Below, in pieces: positions 18,356-28,200 of a stretch of 63,783 nt of DNA. Where the stretch lies: positions 1-63,783 of the forward strand of contig NZ_JQKO01000020.1 in the NCBI RefSeq assembly GCF_000746085.1, given 5' to 3'. Position 1 is the first letter of the stretch. Each line of letters opens with the position of its first letter. Position numbers and translations under genes: made by a program. The notes beneath the pieces were generated by a model that was given only the letters and a program-made list of their open reading frames with translations, was not told where the DNA came from and ran no database searches. The DNA is from Methylocapsa aurea (GTDB taxonomy: Bacteria; Pseudomonadota; Alphaproteobacteria; Rhizobiales; Beijerinckiaceae).

Positions 18356-19585
18356 ATGCCACGCGCGCTCATTCTCGTTCTCGACTCGGTTGGCTGCGGC
18401 GGGGCGCAGGACGCCGCTCTTTATGGCGATGCGGGCGCGGATACGCTCGGGCATCTCGCCGTCGCCTGCGCCACCGGGCGGGGGGATCGCAATGGAGTGC
18501 GGCAGGGGCTCTTGAACGCGCCGAACCTCGACGCCCTCGGCCTCGGCCTCGTCGCTTTGGCCTCGAGCGGGATGATGCCGCCGGGCTTTTCCTTGCCGGC
18601 GGAGCCCAAGGCGCTCTGGGGCTATGGCGTCGAATGCGCGCAAGGCAAGGATACGCCTTCCGGCCATTGGGAAATGGCCGGGGCGCCGGCGCTTGCGCCT
18701 TGGGGCTATTTCCCGAAGGCCGCGCCTTGTTTCCCGCCAAAATTGACGCAGGCCTTGATCGCCGAGGGCGGGCTTCCAGGCATTCTCGGCGACTGTCATG
18801 CGCCGGGCATTGAAATCATTGAAAGGCTTGGCGCGGAGCATATCCGGACCGGCATGCCGATCTGCTACACTTCCGCCGATTCAGTCTTCCAGATCGCCGC
18901 GCATGAAGAGCATTTTGGCCTGGAGCGGCTCTATGATCTCTGCAAGGTCGCTCGCCGCTTGTGCGATGCCCTCGCGATCGGACGGGTCATCGCGCGCCCC
19001 TTCGTTGGCGATGCGCGGCAAGGATTTGTTCGCACGCCCCGCCGCAAGGATTTCGCGATTCCGCCGCCGCCGGGCAATCTCCTCGAACGGGTCGCGCAAG
19101 CAGGCCGCGCCATGGCGTCGATCGGAAAGGTTGGCGATATTTTCGCGCATTGCTTCACAGGGCAGGAGATCAAGCGCGACGGCAATATGGCGCATTTCGA
19201 CGCGACGCTCGAAGCCTTGCGCGATCTGCCCGATGGCGGCTTGATCATTACCAATTTTCTCGATTTCGATACGGACTTCGGCCACAGGCGCGATATCGCG
19301 GGCTATGCGCATTGCCTTGAGATTTTCGATTCCCGGATGCCCGAACTCTTCGCCGCGATGCGTCCGGGCGATCTTGCCGTCATCAGTTCGGATCACGGCA
19401 ACGATCCGACCTGGACCGGGACCGATCACACTCGCGAGCACGCTCCAATTCTTTGCTTCGGGCCCCGCGTCGCCGGCGGGCCGATCGGGCGGCGCGAGAG
19501 CTTCGCCGATATAGGCGCGAGCCTCGCGGCGCATTTGGAGCTGCCTGCGACGGCCAGCGGATCGTCTTTTCTAAAGGCGGCTTAG
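18356..19585 (+). CDS. deoB: phosphopentomutase
   Basis: Interconverts ribose/deoxyribose 1- and 5-phosphates in nucleoside salvage. 409 residues in the alkaline-phosphatase superfamily: N-terminal metal Asp in [21 protein letters not shown], the metal-binding [19 protein letters not shown] near residue 345, and PILCFGP. Length fits the family. It follows yejF closely and is followed by a repeat and then upp, another salvage gene on the same strand. Confidence 0.95.
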   Translation: MPRALILVLDSVGCGGAQDAALYGDAGADTLGHLAVACATGRGDRNGVRQGLLNAPNLDALGLGLVALASSGMMPPGFSLPAEPKALWGYGVECAQGKDTPSGHWEMAGAPALAPWGYFPKAAPCFPPKLTQALIAEGGLPGILGDCHAPGIEIIERLGAEHIRTGMPICYTSADSVFQIAAHEEHFGLERLYDLCKVARRLCDALAIGRVIARPFVGDARQGFVRTPRRKDFAIPPPPGNLLERVAQAGRAMASIGKVGDIFAHCFTGQEIKRDGNMAHFDATLEALRDLPDGGLIITNFLDFDTDFGHRRDIAGYAHCLEIFDSRMPELFAAMRPGDLAVISSDHGNDPTWTGTDHTREHAPILCFGPRVAGGPIGRRESFADIGASLAAHLELPATASGSSFLKAA

Positions 19586-19687
19586 AGCATTTTCGAGCGA
19601 AGTGGAGGCCGGTTCGCGTTAAGAAAATGCTATAAAACAAAGATCTAGAGCAGCTTTCCGATTCCGCTGAATCCGAAGGCGCTCCAG
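19585..19687 (+). repeat. intergenic repeat, family B
   Basis: Starts GAGCATTTTCGAGCGAAGTG, contains GGTTCGCGTTAAGAAAATGC and AAAACAAAGATCTAGAGCAGC, and ends GAAGGCGCTCCAG. A second copy with the same order lies at 31669-31770 after dnaA. The family overlaps in style with the widespread Rhizobiales repeat ending in ATAAAACAAAGANCTAGAGC. Confidence 0.7.
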
Positions 19688-19710
19688 CAGACGGAAGGCG
19701 GGGGCTTCGA

Positions 19711-20355
19711 ATGGCGGAAAACGCAGCGGAGGGGGTCAGCGTCGTCGGCCATCCCCTGGTCCAGCATAAGCTCACCTTGATGCGCGAGCGCGGTCAGTCG
19801 ACGAAGAGCTTCCGGCAATTGCTGAATGAAATCGGCATGCTGCTTTGCTACGAAGTCACCCGCGACCTGCCGCTCGAGATGATCGAGATCGAGACCCCTG
19901 TCGCGAAAACGCGGGCTCCGGTCATTTCCGGCAAGAAGCTGATATTCGCGCCGATTCTCCGCGCGGGCGCGGGCTTTCTCGATGGCATGCTAGATCTCGT
20001 GCCTTCCGCGCGCGTCGCCCATATCGGCCTGTATCGCGATCCGAAAACGCTCGAAGCGGTCGAATATTATTTCAAGACGCCGCAGGATCTTCCCGAGCGG
20101 CTCGTGATCCTCATGGACCCAATGTTGGCGACGGGCAATTCAGCCAGCGCCGCCATCGCCGGCTTGAAGAAACGCGGCGCAAGGGAAATCCGTTTCGTGT
20201 GCCTGCTCGCCGCCCCTGAGGGAATCGCCAAGGTTCGCGGCGGGCATCCCGATGTCGCGATCTGGACTGCGGCCATCGATGAGCGGCTGAATGAGCACGG
20301 GTATATTGTCCCCGGGCTCGGCGACGCCGGCGACCGGATGTTTGGAACCAAGTAG
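19711..20355 (+). CDS. upp: uracil phosphoribosyltransferase
   Basis: Makes UMP from uracil and PRPP, cytosolic. 214 residues, usual length. The conserved start [16 protein letters not shown], the [13 protein letters not shown] stretch, the PRPP loop [18 protein letters not shown] and the C-terminal uracil-binding part [17 protein letters not shown] are all present. The family usually has TGGS in the PRPP loop; here it is TGNS, a mild change. It shares a likely salvage role with deoB upstream, separated by repeat B. Confidence 0.95.
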   Translation: MAENAAEGVSVVGHPLVQHKLTLMRERGQSTKSFRQLLNEIGMLLCYEVTRDLPLEMIEIETPVAKTRAPVISGKKLIFAPILRAGAGFLDGMLDLVPSARVAHIGLYRDPKTLEAVEYYFKTPQDLPERLVILMDPMLATGNSASAAIAGLKKRGAREIRFVCLLAAPEGIAKVRGGHPDVAIWTAAIDERLNEHGYIVPGLGDAGDRMFGTK

Positions 20356-20454
20356 GCGTCCCGGGCCCGCCGGGTTCGGCGCTCGCGCTTGACCGCCTTG
20401 CGCGGCGAACCTATGAAGCCACAGCGGCGGCAAGCCGCCAGGGAGGCATAAAAT

Positions 20455-21684
20455 ATGCGGGTTCTGATACCCGCCGTCCCAGAAAGGGGACGGCGAGCTT
20501 GGAGTATGGCTCTTTTGGCGGCGGGTGTATTGCTTGCGGGCGCGCCAGTAAACGCCGCTCCCTATCGGCCAACCGACGATGAGGCTGTCCTCGCCACTGT
20601 CCCGCCGGCGTCCGTTCCAAATCAGTCCGAATTCCGCAGCTCGCAAAAGAAACTCACCGAGAATCCCAACGATCTCGCGACCGCCGTGGAAGTCGCCCGC
20701 CTCGCCATCCGCGAAGGGAAGGCTGGCGCGGACCTCCGCAGTTTTGGCCAGGCGCAAGCCGCGCTTGGCCCTTGGTGGTCCCAGGGAGAGCCGCCGGCGT
20801 CGGCGCGCCTGCTGAGGGCGGTGATCCGCCAGAACCTGCATGATTTCGCCAGCGCCGAGGCCGATCTCAACGCCATCCTCGCCATTGATCCGCAGAATGG
20901 GGAGGCGCGTCTCACCCGCGCCTTCGTTCGACAAACCATCGGCGCGCTCGATGCCGCCAAAGAGGATTGCCGCAAGCTTCCCTCGAGCGTCCGGCCCTTG
21001 GAGGCCGCTATCTGCCTCGCCGGGGTCGAGACCGCGACCGGTTCGTCGGCAAAGGCGCTAGAGCGGCTAGCCGAAGCGCTTGCGGCAGACGAAGCCGTTG
21101 CCGCCGACGCAAAGGCCAAACCCGAAACCCGGCGCTGGGCGCAAGCCCTGGCGGCGGACGCCGCGTCGGGCCTTGGCCTGACCGAGGAGGCCAATCGGCG
21201 TTTTTCCGACGCCGCCGCCAATAGCGATGACGTTCCAACGCTCGTCGCCTATGCCGATTATCTGCTCGACGCCGGTCGGCCGGCGGAGGTGCTGACGCTG
21301 CTCGCCGATCGCAGCGACGCCGATGTCGTGCTCTTGCGGCTCGCGATCGCAGGCAAGGCGGTGGGCGATCCGCGGGCGTCCCGATGGGCCAGCGTGCTTG
21401 GCGAACGCTTCGCCGCCGATCGGGCCAATAAGGTGGCGATCCATCAGCGGGAAGAAGCGCGCTTCGAACTCGAGGTCAAAGGCGATCCCGCAACGGCGCT
21501 TGCGCTGGCGGAGGCCAATTGGAAAGCGCAGAAGGAGATCGCCGACGCGCGTCTCGTCCTGCAAGCGGCTCTCGCCGCGAGGGATCGCGCCGCCGCGGCG
21601 GATGTTCTCGGCTTCATTAAGGCGACCGGCCTCAATGACATTCGGATCAAGTCGCTCCAGGACCAGATCGCGGAGAAACGCTGA
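20455..21684 (+). CDS. secreted tetratricopeptide-repeat protein
   Basis: A 409-residue protein with an N-terminal signal peptide (cleavage near VNAAPYRP, residue 33) and helical TPR-like repeats across residues 55-405, for example ASAEADLNAILAIDPQNGEA and AKALERLAEALAADEA. ATG at 20455 follows GGGAGG. It is rich in Ala and has no cysteine pair or enzymatic motif, so it is probably a periplasmic protein-interaction scaffold. The stop overlaps the start of the HupE-like gene (ATGA-type overlap at 21684), indicating translational coupling and a joint function, possibly assembly or partner binding for that membrane protein (inference). Confidence 0.75.
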   Translation: MRVLIPAVPERGRRAWSMALLAAGVLLAGAPVNAAPYRPTDDEAVLATVPPASVPNQSEFRSSQKKLTENPNDLATAVEVARLAIREGKAGADLRSFGQAQAALGPWWSQGEPPASARLLRAVIRQNLHDFASAEADLNAILAIDPQNGEARLTRAFVRQTIGALDAAKEDCRKLPSSVRPLEAAICLAGVETATGSSAKALERLAEALAADEAVAADAKAKPETRRWAQALAADAASGLGLTEEANRRFSDAAANSDDVPTLVAYADYLLDAGRPAEVLTLLADRSDADVVLLRLAIAGKAVGDPRASRWASVLGERFAADRANKVAIHQREEARFELEVKGDPATALALAEANWKAQKEIADARLVLQAALAARDRAAAADVLGFIKATGLNDIRIKSLQDQIAEKR

Positions 21685-22832
21685 TGAACCGCTCTATTGC
21701 CTGGCTTTGCACGGCCGCCGTTCTTTTTTGCGCGTCCATTTTCGCCGCTACGCGCGCCGAGGCGCATGCGCAAAGCTACGGGTTCTTGCGCGTGAACGTG
21801 GGCGACCATCAGGTTTCGGGGCAACTCGAACTGGCGTTGCGCGACCTCGACCTTATCTTGGACCTCGACGCCAATGGCGACGGCAAATTGACCTGGGGCG
21901 AGGTGCGCCAGCGCGAGGAGGAAATCGGCGCCCTCGCCGAGGAAAATCTCTCGATCGGGCCGATCGAAGCCCCATGCAAGCTGGTTCCCGAGCCCATCAA
22001 GATCGATGCGCGCGGCGGCGAAAATTACGCGATTATTCCCTTTACCGGCCAATGCGGGGAACTCGGGGACCGGATCACCGTCGCCTATGATCTGATGTTC
22101 GAGGCCGACGCGCAGCATCGCGGACTGGTGAATGTCACCAAAGGCGAACAAGGCCGCTCCAATGTGATGACGCCGGACGCGATGTCCGCGGTTTTCGACT
22201 TTGGATCCGAAAGCAGCCTCGTCGTTTTCAGAGCTTTCGTCGCTCATGGCATGCACCATATCTGGACCGGCTATGATCATATGCTGTTCCTGATCACGCT
22301 GCTGCTTTCGGCGGTGGTTATTCGATCGAATAAGCGGTGGATCCCGGTCAAGACGCTCTCCAGCGCCCTCTGGGCGACGGTGCGGATCGTCACCGCCTTT
22401 ACAGTCGCCCACTCGATCACCTTGACGGCGGCGGTCTTCAACATTGTGGAATTGCCCTCAAAACTCGTCGAATGCGTCATCGCCGCTTCGGTCGCGATCG
22501 CTGCGTTCAACAATCTCTTTCCGGTCGTATCCCGGCGGATATGGGTTGCCGCTTTCGTCTTCGGGTTGATGCATGGATTTGGCTTCGCCAACGCGCTGAC
22601 CGATCTTGGACTGCCTCCGGGCGGCAAGGCCGTGGCTCTCCTCGCCTTCAACGTCGGCGTGGAGTTGGGGCAGCTCGCCGTCGTCGCGGCCGTCCTGCCG
22701 ATCCTGTTCTGGATGCGGAGGACAGTCTTCTACACGCGGGTGGCGCTGCCGGTGGGGTCGCTCATCATCGCGATCATCGCCATCCTCTGGTTGATCCAAA
22801 GGGCGACCGACACGACCATCATCTTCGGCTGA
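21684..22832 (+). CDS. HupE/UreJ-like membrane protein with periplasmic EF-hand domain
   Basis: 382 residues. A signal peptide ends at AEA, giving a predicted mature N-terminus His28 (HAQSYG). A periplasmic domain of about 165 residues follows, then six to seven helices of the HupE/UreJ_2 type (HGMHHIWTGYDHMLFLITLL, FTVAHSITLTAA, FGLMHGFGFANAL). Such proteins are thought to move divalent metals such as nickel, though this branch is poorly characterised. The periplasmic domain contains a full EF-hand loop at residues 62-73, DANGDGKLTWGE, with oxygen ligands at positions 1, 3, 5 and 12. The gene overlaps the TPR gene by one base. His-rich helix motifs (HGMHH, GYDHM) suggest metal transit. The metal is unknown. 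Confidence 0.85.
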   Translation: MNRSIAWLCTAAVLFCASIFAATRAEAHAQSYGFLRVNVGDHQVSGQLELALRDLDLILDLDANGDGKLTWGEVRQREEEIGALAEENLSIGPIEAPCKLVPEPIKIDARGGENYAIIPFTGQCGELGDRITVAYDLMFEADAQHRGLVNVTKGEQGRSNVMTPDAMSAVFDFGSESSLVVFRAFVAHGMHHIWTGYDHMLFLITLLLSAVVIRSNKRWIPVKTLSSALWATVRIVTAFTVAHSITLTAAVFNIVELPSKLVECVIAASVAIAAFNNLFPVVSRRIWVAAFVFGLMHGFGFANALTDLGLPPGGKAVALLAFNVGVELGQLAVVAAVLPILFWMRRTVFYTRVALPVGSLIIAIIAILWLIQRATDTTIIFG

Positions 22833-22842
22833 GTCGCCGCTT

Positions 22843-22959
22843 GAGCGCTTTCCGGTCGAATGGAGTCATTTGATCGATCGGAAATCGCTCCAGTGTCTAA
22901 AGAGTCCAAGCATATTCTCGTCGAACAGATTGAACCAATCTGTTCGGAATACGCGCTAA
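22843..22959 (+). repeat. intergenic palindromic repeat, family A
   Basis: Begins GAGCGCTTTCCGGTCGAATG and carries a perfect ten-pair hairpin GAACAGATTG-AAC-CAATCTGTTC at about 22924-22946. It lies 11 bases after the HupE-like gene. A further small hairpin (GGGTGATTCGAATCGCCC) occurs at about 23000-23017. Otherwise the gap to otsA (to 23252) contains no gene and no clear promoter. Confidence 0.7.
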
Positions 22960-23252
22960 GGGCGAGCCTCCAGAACCGATGCGGGGCTCGATGAGGGAAG
23001 GGTGATTCGAATCGCCCTTGTTCGCCGGCGCAAGTCGCCTCGAAATCCCCCGAGATCAGAATCTCGAGAAGCAATTCTTAAATTATTTCAACGGCGGGCA
23101 CATTGCCCAGCCGTAACTTTGCCATTGTTGTTTCCTAATATAGACAAATAGATCTGGTTAATGTGGGAACCATTCTAGGTGTCAAGCAACCATTGTTTCG
23201 ATGAGGCGTTGTCAACCCGAAGTCAGTGTAAGCAATGGAGGTGGTCGCGCTC

Positions 23253-24785
23253 ATGGTTCATCTCGAGCTCCTGTACAAGCCGGTCACGGTAAATCGCAAT
23301 GAATCGGGCGGTAGACTGGTCGTAGTATCGAACCGCGTGCCTGCGCCGACTTCGTCGACCGAACCGTCCGCGGGAGGACTTGCCGTTGCGCTCCATGCCG
23401 CGCTCAAGATGCGAGGCGGCGTCTGGTTCGGTTGGTCGGGGAAAATCAGCCAGGAGGCGGAGCCTGCGACGCAAGCGCGAAGCTTCGGGCCGATCAGCTA
23501 TGCGCTGACGGACCTCTCCCGCCGGGATCTCGACGATTATTATCATGGCTTCGCCAACCGGGCGCTTTGGCCGATTTGCCACTACCGCCTCGACCTCGCC
23601 AATCTGTCGGCGCGCGCCGCCGCCGGATACTTCAGGGTCAACGAGCAGTTTGCCCGGCGGCTGGCCAAGCTGTTGCGGCCGAACGACGTCGTTTGGGTGC
23701 ATGACTATCATTTGATCCCGCTGGCAAGCTTTCTGCGCCAGATCGGCTGCGCCAACCGGATCGGGTTTTTCATGCATATCCCTTGGCCAGCGCCCGACAT
23801 CGCCGCCGCGCTTCCCGCCTATGACCGCATCCTTCGCGCGTTCTCGGCCTATGACCTCGTCGGCTTCCAAACGCCTTCCGACGCGGAAAACTTCCGCGAT
23901 TGCCTCGTTCAAGCCAAGGCCGGACGCGTCGTCGGCGAGGACTGGTGCGAGGCCTATGGCCGGAGGTTTCAGGTCGATGCTTTTCCGATCAGCATTGACG
24001 CCGAAGCCTTCGCTCAGGAGGCGCGCGTCGCTGAAAAGAACATCGTGGTCAAACGCATGCGCGCCAGCCTCGAAGGCCGGGAATTGATCATCGGCGTCGA
24101 CCGGCTTGACTATTCAAAGGGCATCAAACAGCGAGTCGAAGCGTTTTCCACTTTCCTTGAACATTCGCCGCAGGCGGCGAGGTCTCGCGTGACAATGCTG
24201 CAGATCACGCCGAAGTCGCGCTCCGAGGTTCCCGAATACGCCAAGATCCAGCGCGAGTTGGCCGAGCAGGTTGGCCATGTCAACGGTAAATGGGGCGATG
24301 TCGACTGGACGCCGCTGCGCTATGTCAACAAGGCGATGAGCCAATCGGCCCTCGCCGGCCTCTATCGAATGGCCAGAGTTGGCCTCGTCACGCCGTTGCG
24401 GGATGGCATGAATCTGGTCGCAAAGGAATATGTCGCGGCCCAATCGCCGGAAAACCCCGGCGTTCTCGTCCTGTCGCAATTTGCCGGCGCCGCGCAGGAA
24501 TTGAAAACCGCGCTAATCGTCAACCCATACGATATCGAGGCGACCGCGGCCGCCATCGCAAGAGCCTTTGCAATGTCGCTCGAAGAACGTCAGGATCGCT
24601 GGGGCGCCATGATGGAGGCGCTGCGCTGCAATAGCATCGGCAATTGGGCCGCGCGCTACCTTCAGGCGCTCGGCGGCGAAACCGATCTGGCGGAGCCCGA
24701 GGGTTTGCTGGCGACGCCAGAGGCGATGGGAACAGCCGAGGCCTGGAGCGCGCCCGCGCCGGTTTGGACGACGCGCGGGCATTAG
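23253..24785 (+). CDS. otsA: trehalose-6-phosphate synthase
   Basis: GT20 glycosyltransferase making trehalose 6-phosphate from UDP-glucose and glucose 6-phosphate. 510 residues from ATG 23253, which has GGAGGTGG at 23237-23244; an earlier ATG at 23235 overlaps that ribosome site. Motifs: RLVVVSNRVPAP, VWFGWSGKI, VWVHDYHLIPL, GFFMHIPWPAPDI, GVDRLDYSKGI, VTPLRDGMNLVAKEYVAAQ. The first basic residues of the usual N-loop are present. No otsB phosphatase is adjacent or fused. Together with treS 500 bases downstream it forms a trehalose locus for osmotic or desiccation protection. Confidence 0.95.
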   Translation: MVHLELLYKPVTVNRNESGGRLVVVSNRVPAPTSSTEPSAGGLAVALHAALKMRGGVWFGWSGKISQEAEPATQARSFGPISYALTDLSRRDLDDYYHGFANRALWPICHYRLDLANLSARAAAGYFRVNEQFARRLAKLLRPNDVVWVHDYHLIPLASFLRQIGCANRIGFFMHIPWPAPDIAAALPAYDRILRAFSAYDLVGFQTPSDAENFRDCLVQAKAGRVVGEDWCEAYGRRFQVDAFPISIDAEAFAQEARVAEKNIVVKRMRASLEGRELIIGVDRLDYSKGIKQRVEAFSTFLEHSPQAARSRVTMLQITPKSRSEVPEYAKIQRELAEQVGHVNGKWGDVDWTPLRYVNKAMSQSALAGLYRMARVGLVTPLRDGMNLVAKEYVAAQSPENPGVLVLSQFAGAAQELKTALIVNPYDIEATAAAIARAFAMSLEERQDRWGAMMEALRCNSIGNWAARYLQALGGETDLAEPEGLLATPEAMGTAEAWSAPAPVWTTRGH

Positions 24786-25281
24786 GGCGCGACTCCTGAA
24801 GCGCCCTTACGATTTGGCGGCTTCCCAAAGCTGCTGTAACTATTCGTCCTCTTGCGTGTTCTTGACGGATCCACTTGCGGCCTTGCGGGCGATTGCCGCA
24901 GAGCGCGACGCCTCCGAGCGAAATCGAACGCGCGCCCTATCTCAATTCAAGCTGAAGCGTCGCACCCTCAGTGTTTGGGTGCAGGATTCTGGGATCGCCG
25001 CAGGCTCCTGCAACCGCAAATTCCCTTCGGCTTCGTTTTCCCCGAGAGCGTCGGCGGTTTATTGGCCCTGGCCTAGACCGCTGATTGCGCCGCTTGGCGC
25101 CGCGGCGATTCTCCGTCATGATTTTAAACTGCGATTCCGCATTCTTGGCTATGATTCTTGGCCGGAAAGGGCCGTATGTTTAGGCGCGGACGATCGTCGG
25201 CATCGGATCTCACCCTAAGCTGATCTATCTCCTTGGCGGCCCCTCCCTCCGCGTGCGGCCCGCCCATAGGAAACTCATCCC
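24786..25281. other. gap between otsA and treS without recognisable gene
   Basis: A seven-pair hairpin AGGGCGC...GCGCCCT lies at 24784-24807, immediately after otsA, without a T tract. An open frame at 24814-25218 has no family resemblance and poor composition. Nothing else was found. Confidence 0.4.
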
Positions 25282-28200
25282 ATGATCCATCGCAATGACA
25301 TGCAATGGTATCGCGACGCGATCATCTATCAGTTGCACGTGAAATCGTTTTTCGATTCGGACAATGATGGCGTCGGCGATTTTGGCGGCCTCATTCATAA
25401 GCTCGATTATGTGAAGGATCTCGGCGCGACCGCGATCTGGCTGATGCCTTTCTATCCCTCCCCGCTCCGCGACGACGGATATGATATTTCCGACTATCGG
25501 GGCATCAATCCGACCTATGGCGGGCTCCGCGATTTCAAGCATTTCGTGCGGGAGGCGCATCAGCGTGGCCTGCGGGTCATCACCGAACTCGTCATCAACC
25601 ATACCTCGGACAAGCATCCCTGGTTCCAGCGCGCCCGCGCCGCAAAGCCGGGCTCCGCCGCGCGCGCCTTCTATGTCTGGGCCGGCACGGATCAGGGGTA
25701 TAGGGACGCGCCGATCATTTTCCTTGATGCGGAGAAGTCAAACTGGACCTGGGACGAGGAAGCCAAGGCCTACTATTGGCATCGTTTCTACGCGCATCAG
25801 CCGGACCTGAATTTCGACAATCCACGCGTTCTCGAAGCCGTGCTCGACGTGATGCGCTACTGGCTCGACATGGGCGTCGACGGGCTGCGGCTTGACGCCG
25901 TTCCCTATCTGATCGAGCGGGAAGGCACGACGTGCGAAAATCTCCCCGAGACCCACGCGATCGTCAAGAAGATCAGAGCCGCGCTCGACCTCCGCTATCC
26001 GGACCGCATGCTGCTCGCCGAAGCCAATCTATGGCCGGAAGAGACTGCGCAATATTTCGGCCAAGGCGATGAATGCCATATGGCTTTTCATTTTCCGCTC
26101 ATGCCGCGCATCTATATGGCGCTGGCGCAGGAGGATCGCCATCCGATCACCGACATCATGCGGCAGACGCCGGAAATTCCAGAGGGGGCGCAATGGGCGA
26201 TCTTCCTGCGCAACCATGACGAGATGACGCTTGCGACGGTGACGGATAAGGAGCGCGACTATCTGTGGTCCTTTTACGCCGCCGATCGGCGCGCCCGGAT
26301 CAATCTGGGCATTCGCCGCCGCCTGGCGCCTTTGCTCGAAAACGACCGGCGGAAGATCGAGCTTTTGAATTCGCTGCTGTTTTCCATGCCGGGCGCGCCA
26401 GTGATTTATTATGGCGATGAGATCGGCATGGGCGACAACATCTACCTTGGCGATCGCGACGGCGTGCGCACGCCGATGCAATGGTCGGTCGATCGCAATG
26501 GCGGCTTCAGCAGGGCCGATCCGGCCAGGCTTTTTCTGCCCGCGATCCAGGATCCCGTCTATGGCTTCAACGCGGTCAATGTCGAGGCCCAGCTCGCCAG
26601 CCCATCGAGCCTCCTGACCTGGATGCGGCGCATGATCGCGGTGCGCCGGTCGCATCTCGCGTTCGGGCGCGGCGGCTTGCGCTTTCTTTACCCGGCGAAC
26701 CGGAAGGTTTTGGCCTATCTCCGGGAGATAAAGGACGAGCGCATTCTCTGCGTCGTCAATGTGTCGCGCGCGCCGCAGGCGGTGGAGCTCGATCTTGGCG
26801 AGTTCAAGGGCGCCGCGCCAGTCGAACTCACCGCGGGCAGTCTGTTCCCGCCGATCGGCGCGCAACCTTATCTTCTGACGCTGCCGGCCTATGGTTTCTT
26901 CTGGTTCAGGCTGGAAAGCGTGGAGGCGAACAAGGATCAATTCGGTTTTCAACCCGCGCCGGAGCTATTTACGCTAGTCATCACCGGCAAGCTCGAAACG
27001 ATTTTCTCCGGCCGCGAACTGATCGCCTTCGAGCGCACTGTCGCGCCGCGATATCTGACCTCCCGGCGCTGGTTCCACGCTCAAGGAACGCCGATCCATA
27101 GCGTCTTCGTGAAGGATTTCGCGGTGCTTCGCGACGGCGGAGAGGGTCGTTTCGTTCTCCCCTTGCTCGACGTTCATTTGGCTGGCGGCCAGGTCGAGAC
27201 CTATTTCACGCCGCTTACGGCGGAGCAGGAGCGCGAGGATCAGCCAGCGCTCGCCTTTGCCGTCGCCAAGCTGCGGCGCGCGGCAATCACCGGCCTGCTT
27301 TACGATGCCGGCTCCAGCCGGCAGTACGGCGTCGCCATGCTGGAGGCGCTCCGGCGCGGCGACAAATTGGCCTCGAACCGGGGCGGCGCCATCGTCTTCG
27401 CTCCAACTCATCGGCTTGTCGATGAGCCGGCGGTCGAATCCGCCGACGTCTATCCCATCGGCGCCGAACATTGCGAGTCGGCGCTCGTCCTCGGCAATCG
27501 CATGATGCTGAAAATCTATAGGCGATTGCAGATCGGCGATTCTCCAGAGGTCGAGATCGGGCGCTTTTTGACCGAAGTCGCCCATTTCGCCAATACCCCT
27601 CCCGTGCTCGGCGTCGTCCAGCATGTCGATGGCGCAGGCGCCCGCGCCACGCTGGCGATCCTGCAGACCTTCGTGCGTTGCCAGGGCGACGCCTGGACCT
27701 GGACGCTCGAGGCCTTGAAGCGCATTTTGGAAGCGCACGCTCTGGCGCCGGCGCAAGATGATGAATCGCCGCCGGAAAGCTTTTCAACCTATGTGCCGCA
27801 TATGCGGCGGCTGGCCTCGCGCACCGCGCAAATGCATCAAGCGCTGGCGACCCCTACCGAGGAACCCGCCTTCCGGTCCGAAGCCCTGACCCTCGCTGAC
27901 GTAATTCAGGAGGCGGAAGCGGCAAAAGACGCGGCCGAGCGCGCCTTCGAGCGATTGGAGCGCATCGACGCCGCAAGCGACGAGGCCAGAGCCGGGGCCA
28001 AGCGGCTTTTGGCGCGGCGGCTAGAATGTCTCGGTTTGATCGACGCCCTGGCCAAAGAGCCGCTGGGCGCGATCAAGATCCGCATTCACGGCGATTTTCA
28101 TCTTGGCCGGGCGCTGGTCGTCAACGACGACGTGATCATCGTCGGTTTCTCGGCCAATTTTTCACGGTCAATCGAAGGCGGGCGCGCCAAGGCATCGCCC

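Noticed and set aside
22990-23020. tRNA-like T-arm (TTCGAAT) near 23000
   Set aside because: Forms only a small GGGTGA/TCGCCC hairpin; no acceptor, D or anticodon arms could be placed around it.
23160-23200. General stress (EcfG) promoter upstream of otsA (GGAAC with GTT)
   Set aside because: The GTT lies 24 bases from GGAAC instead of the required 16-18.
24814-25218. 134-codon frame between otsA and treS
   Set aside because: No ribosome site of note, no family resemblance and composition unlike coding sequence.
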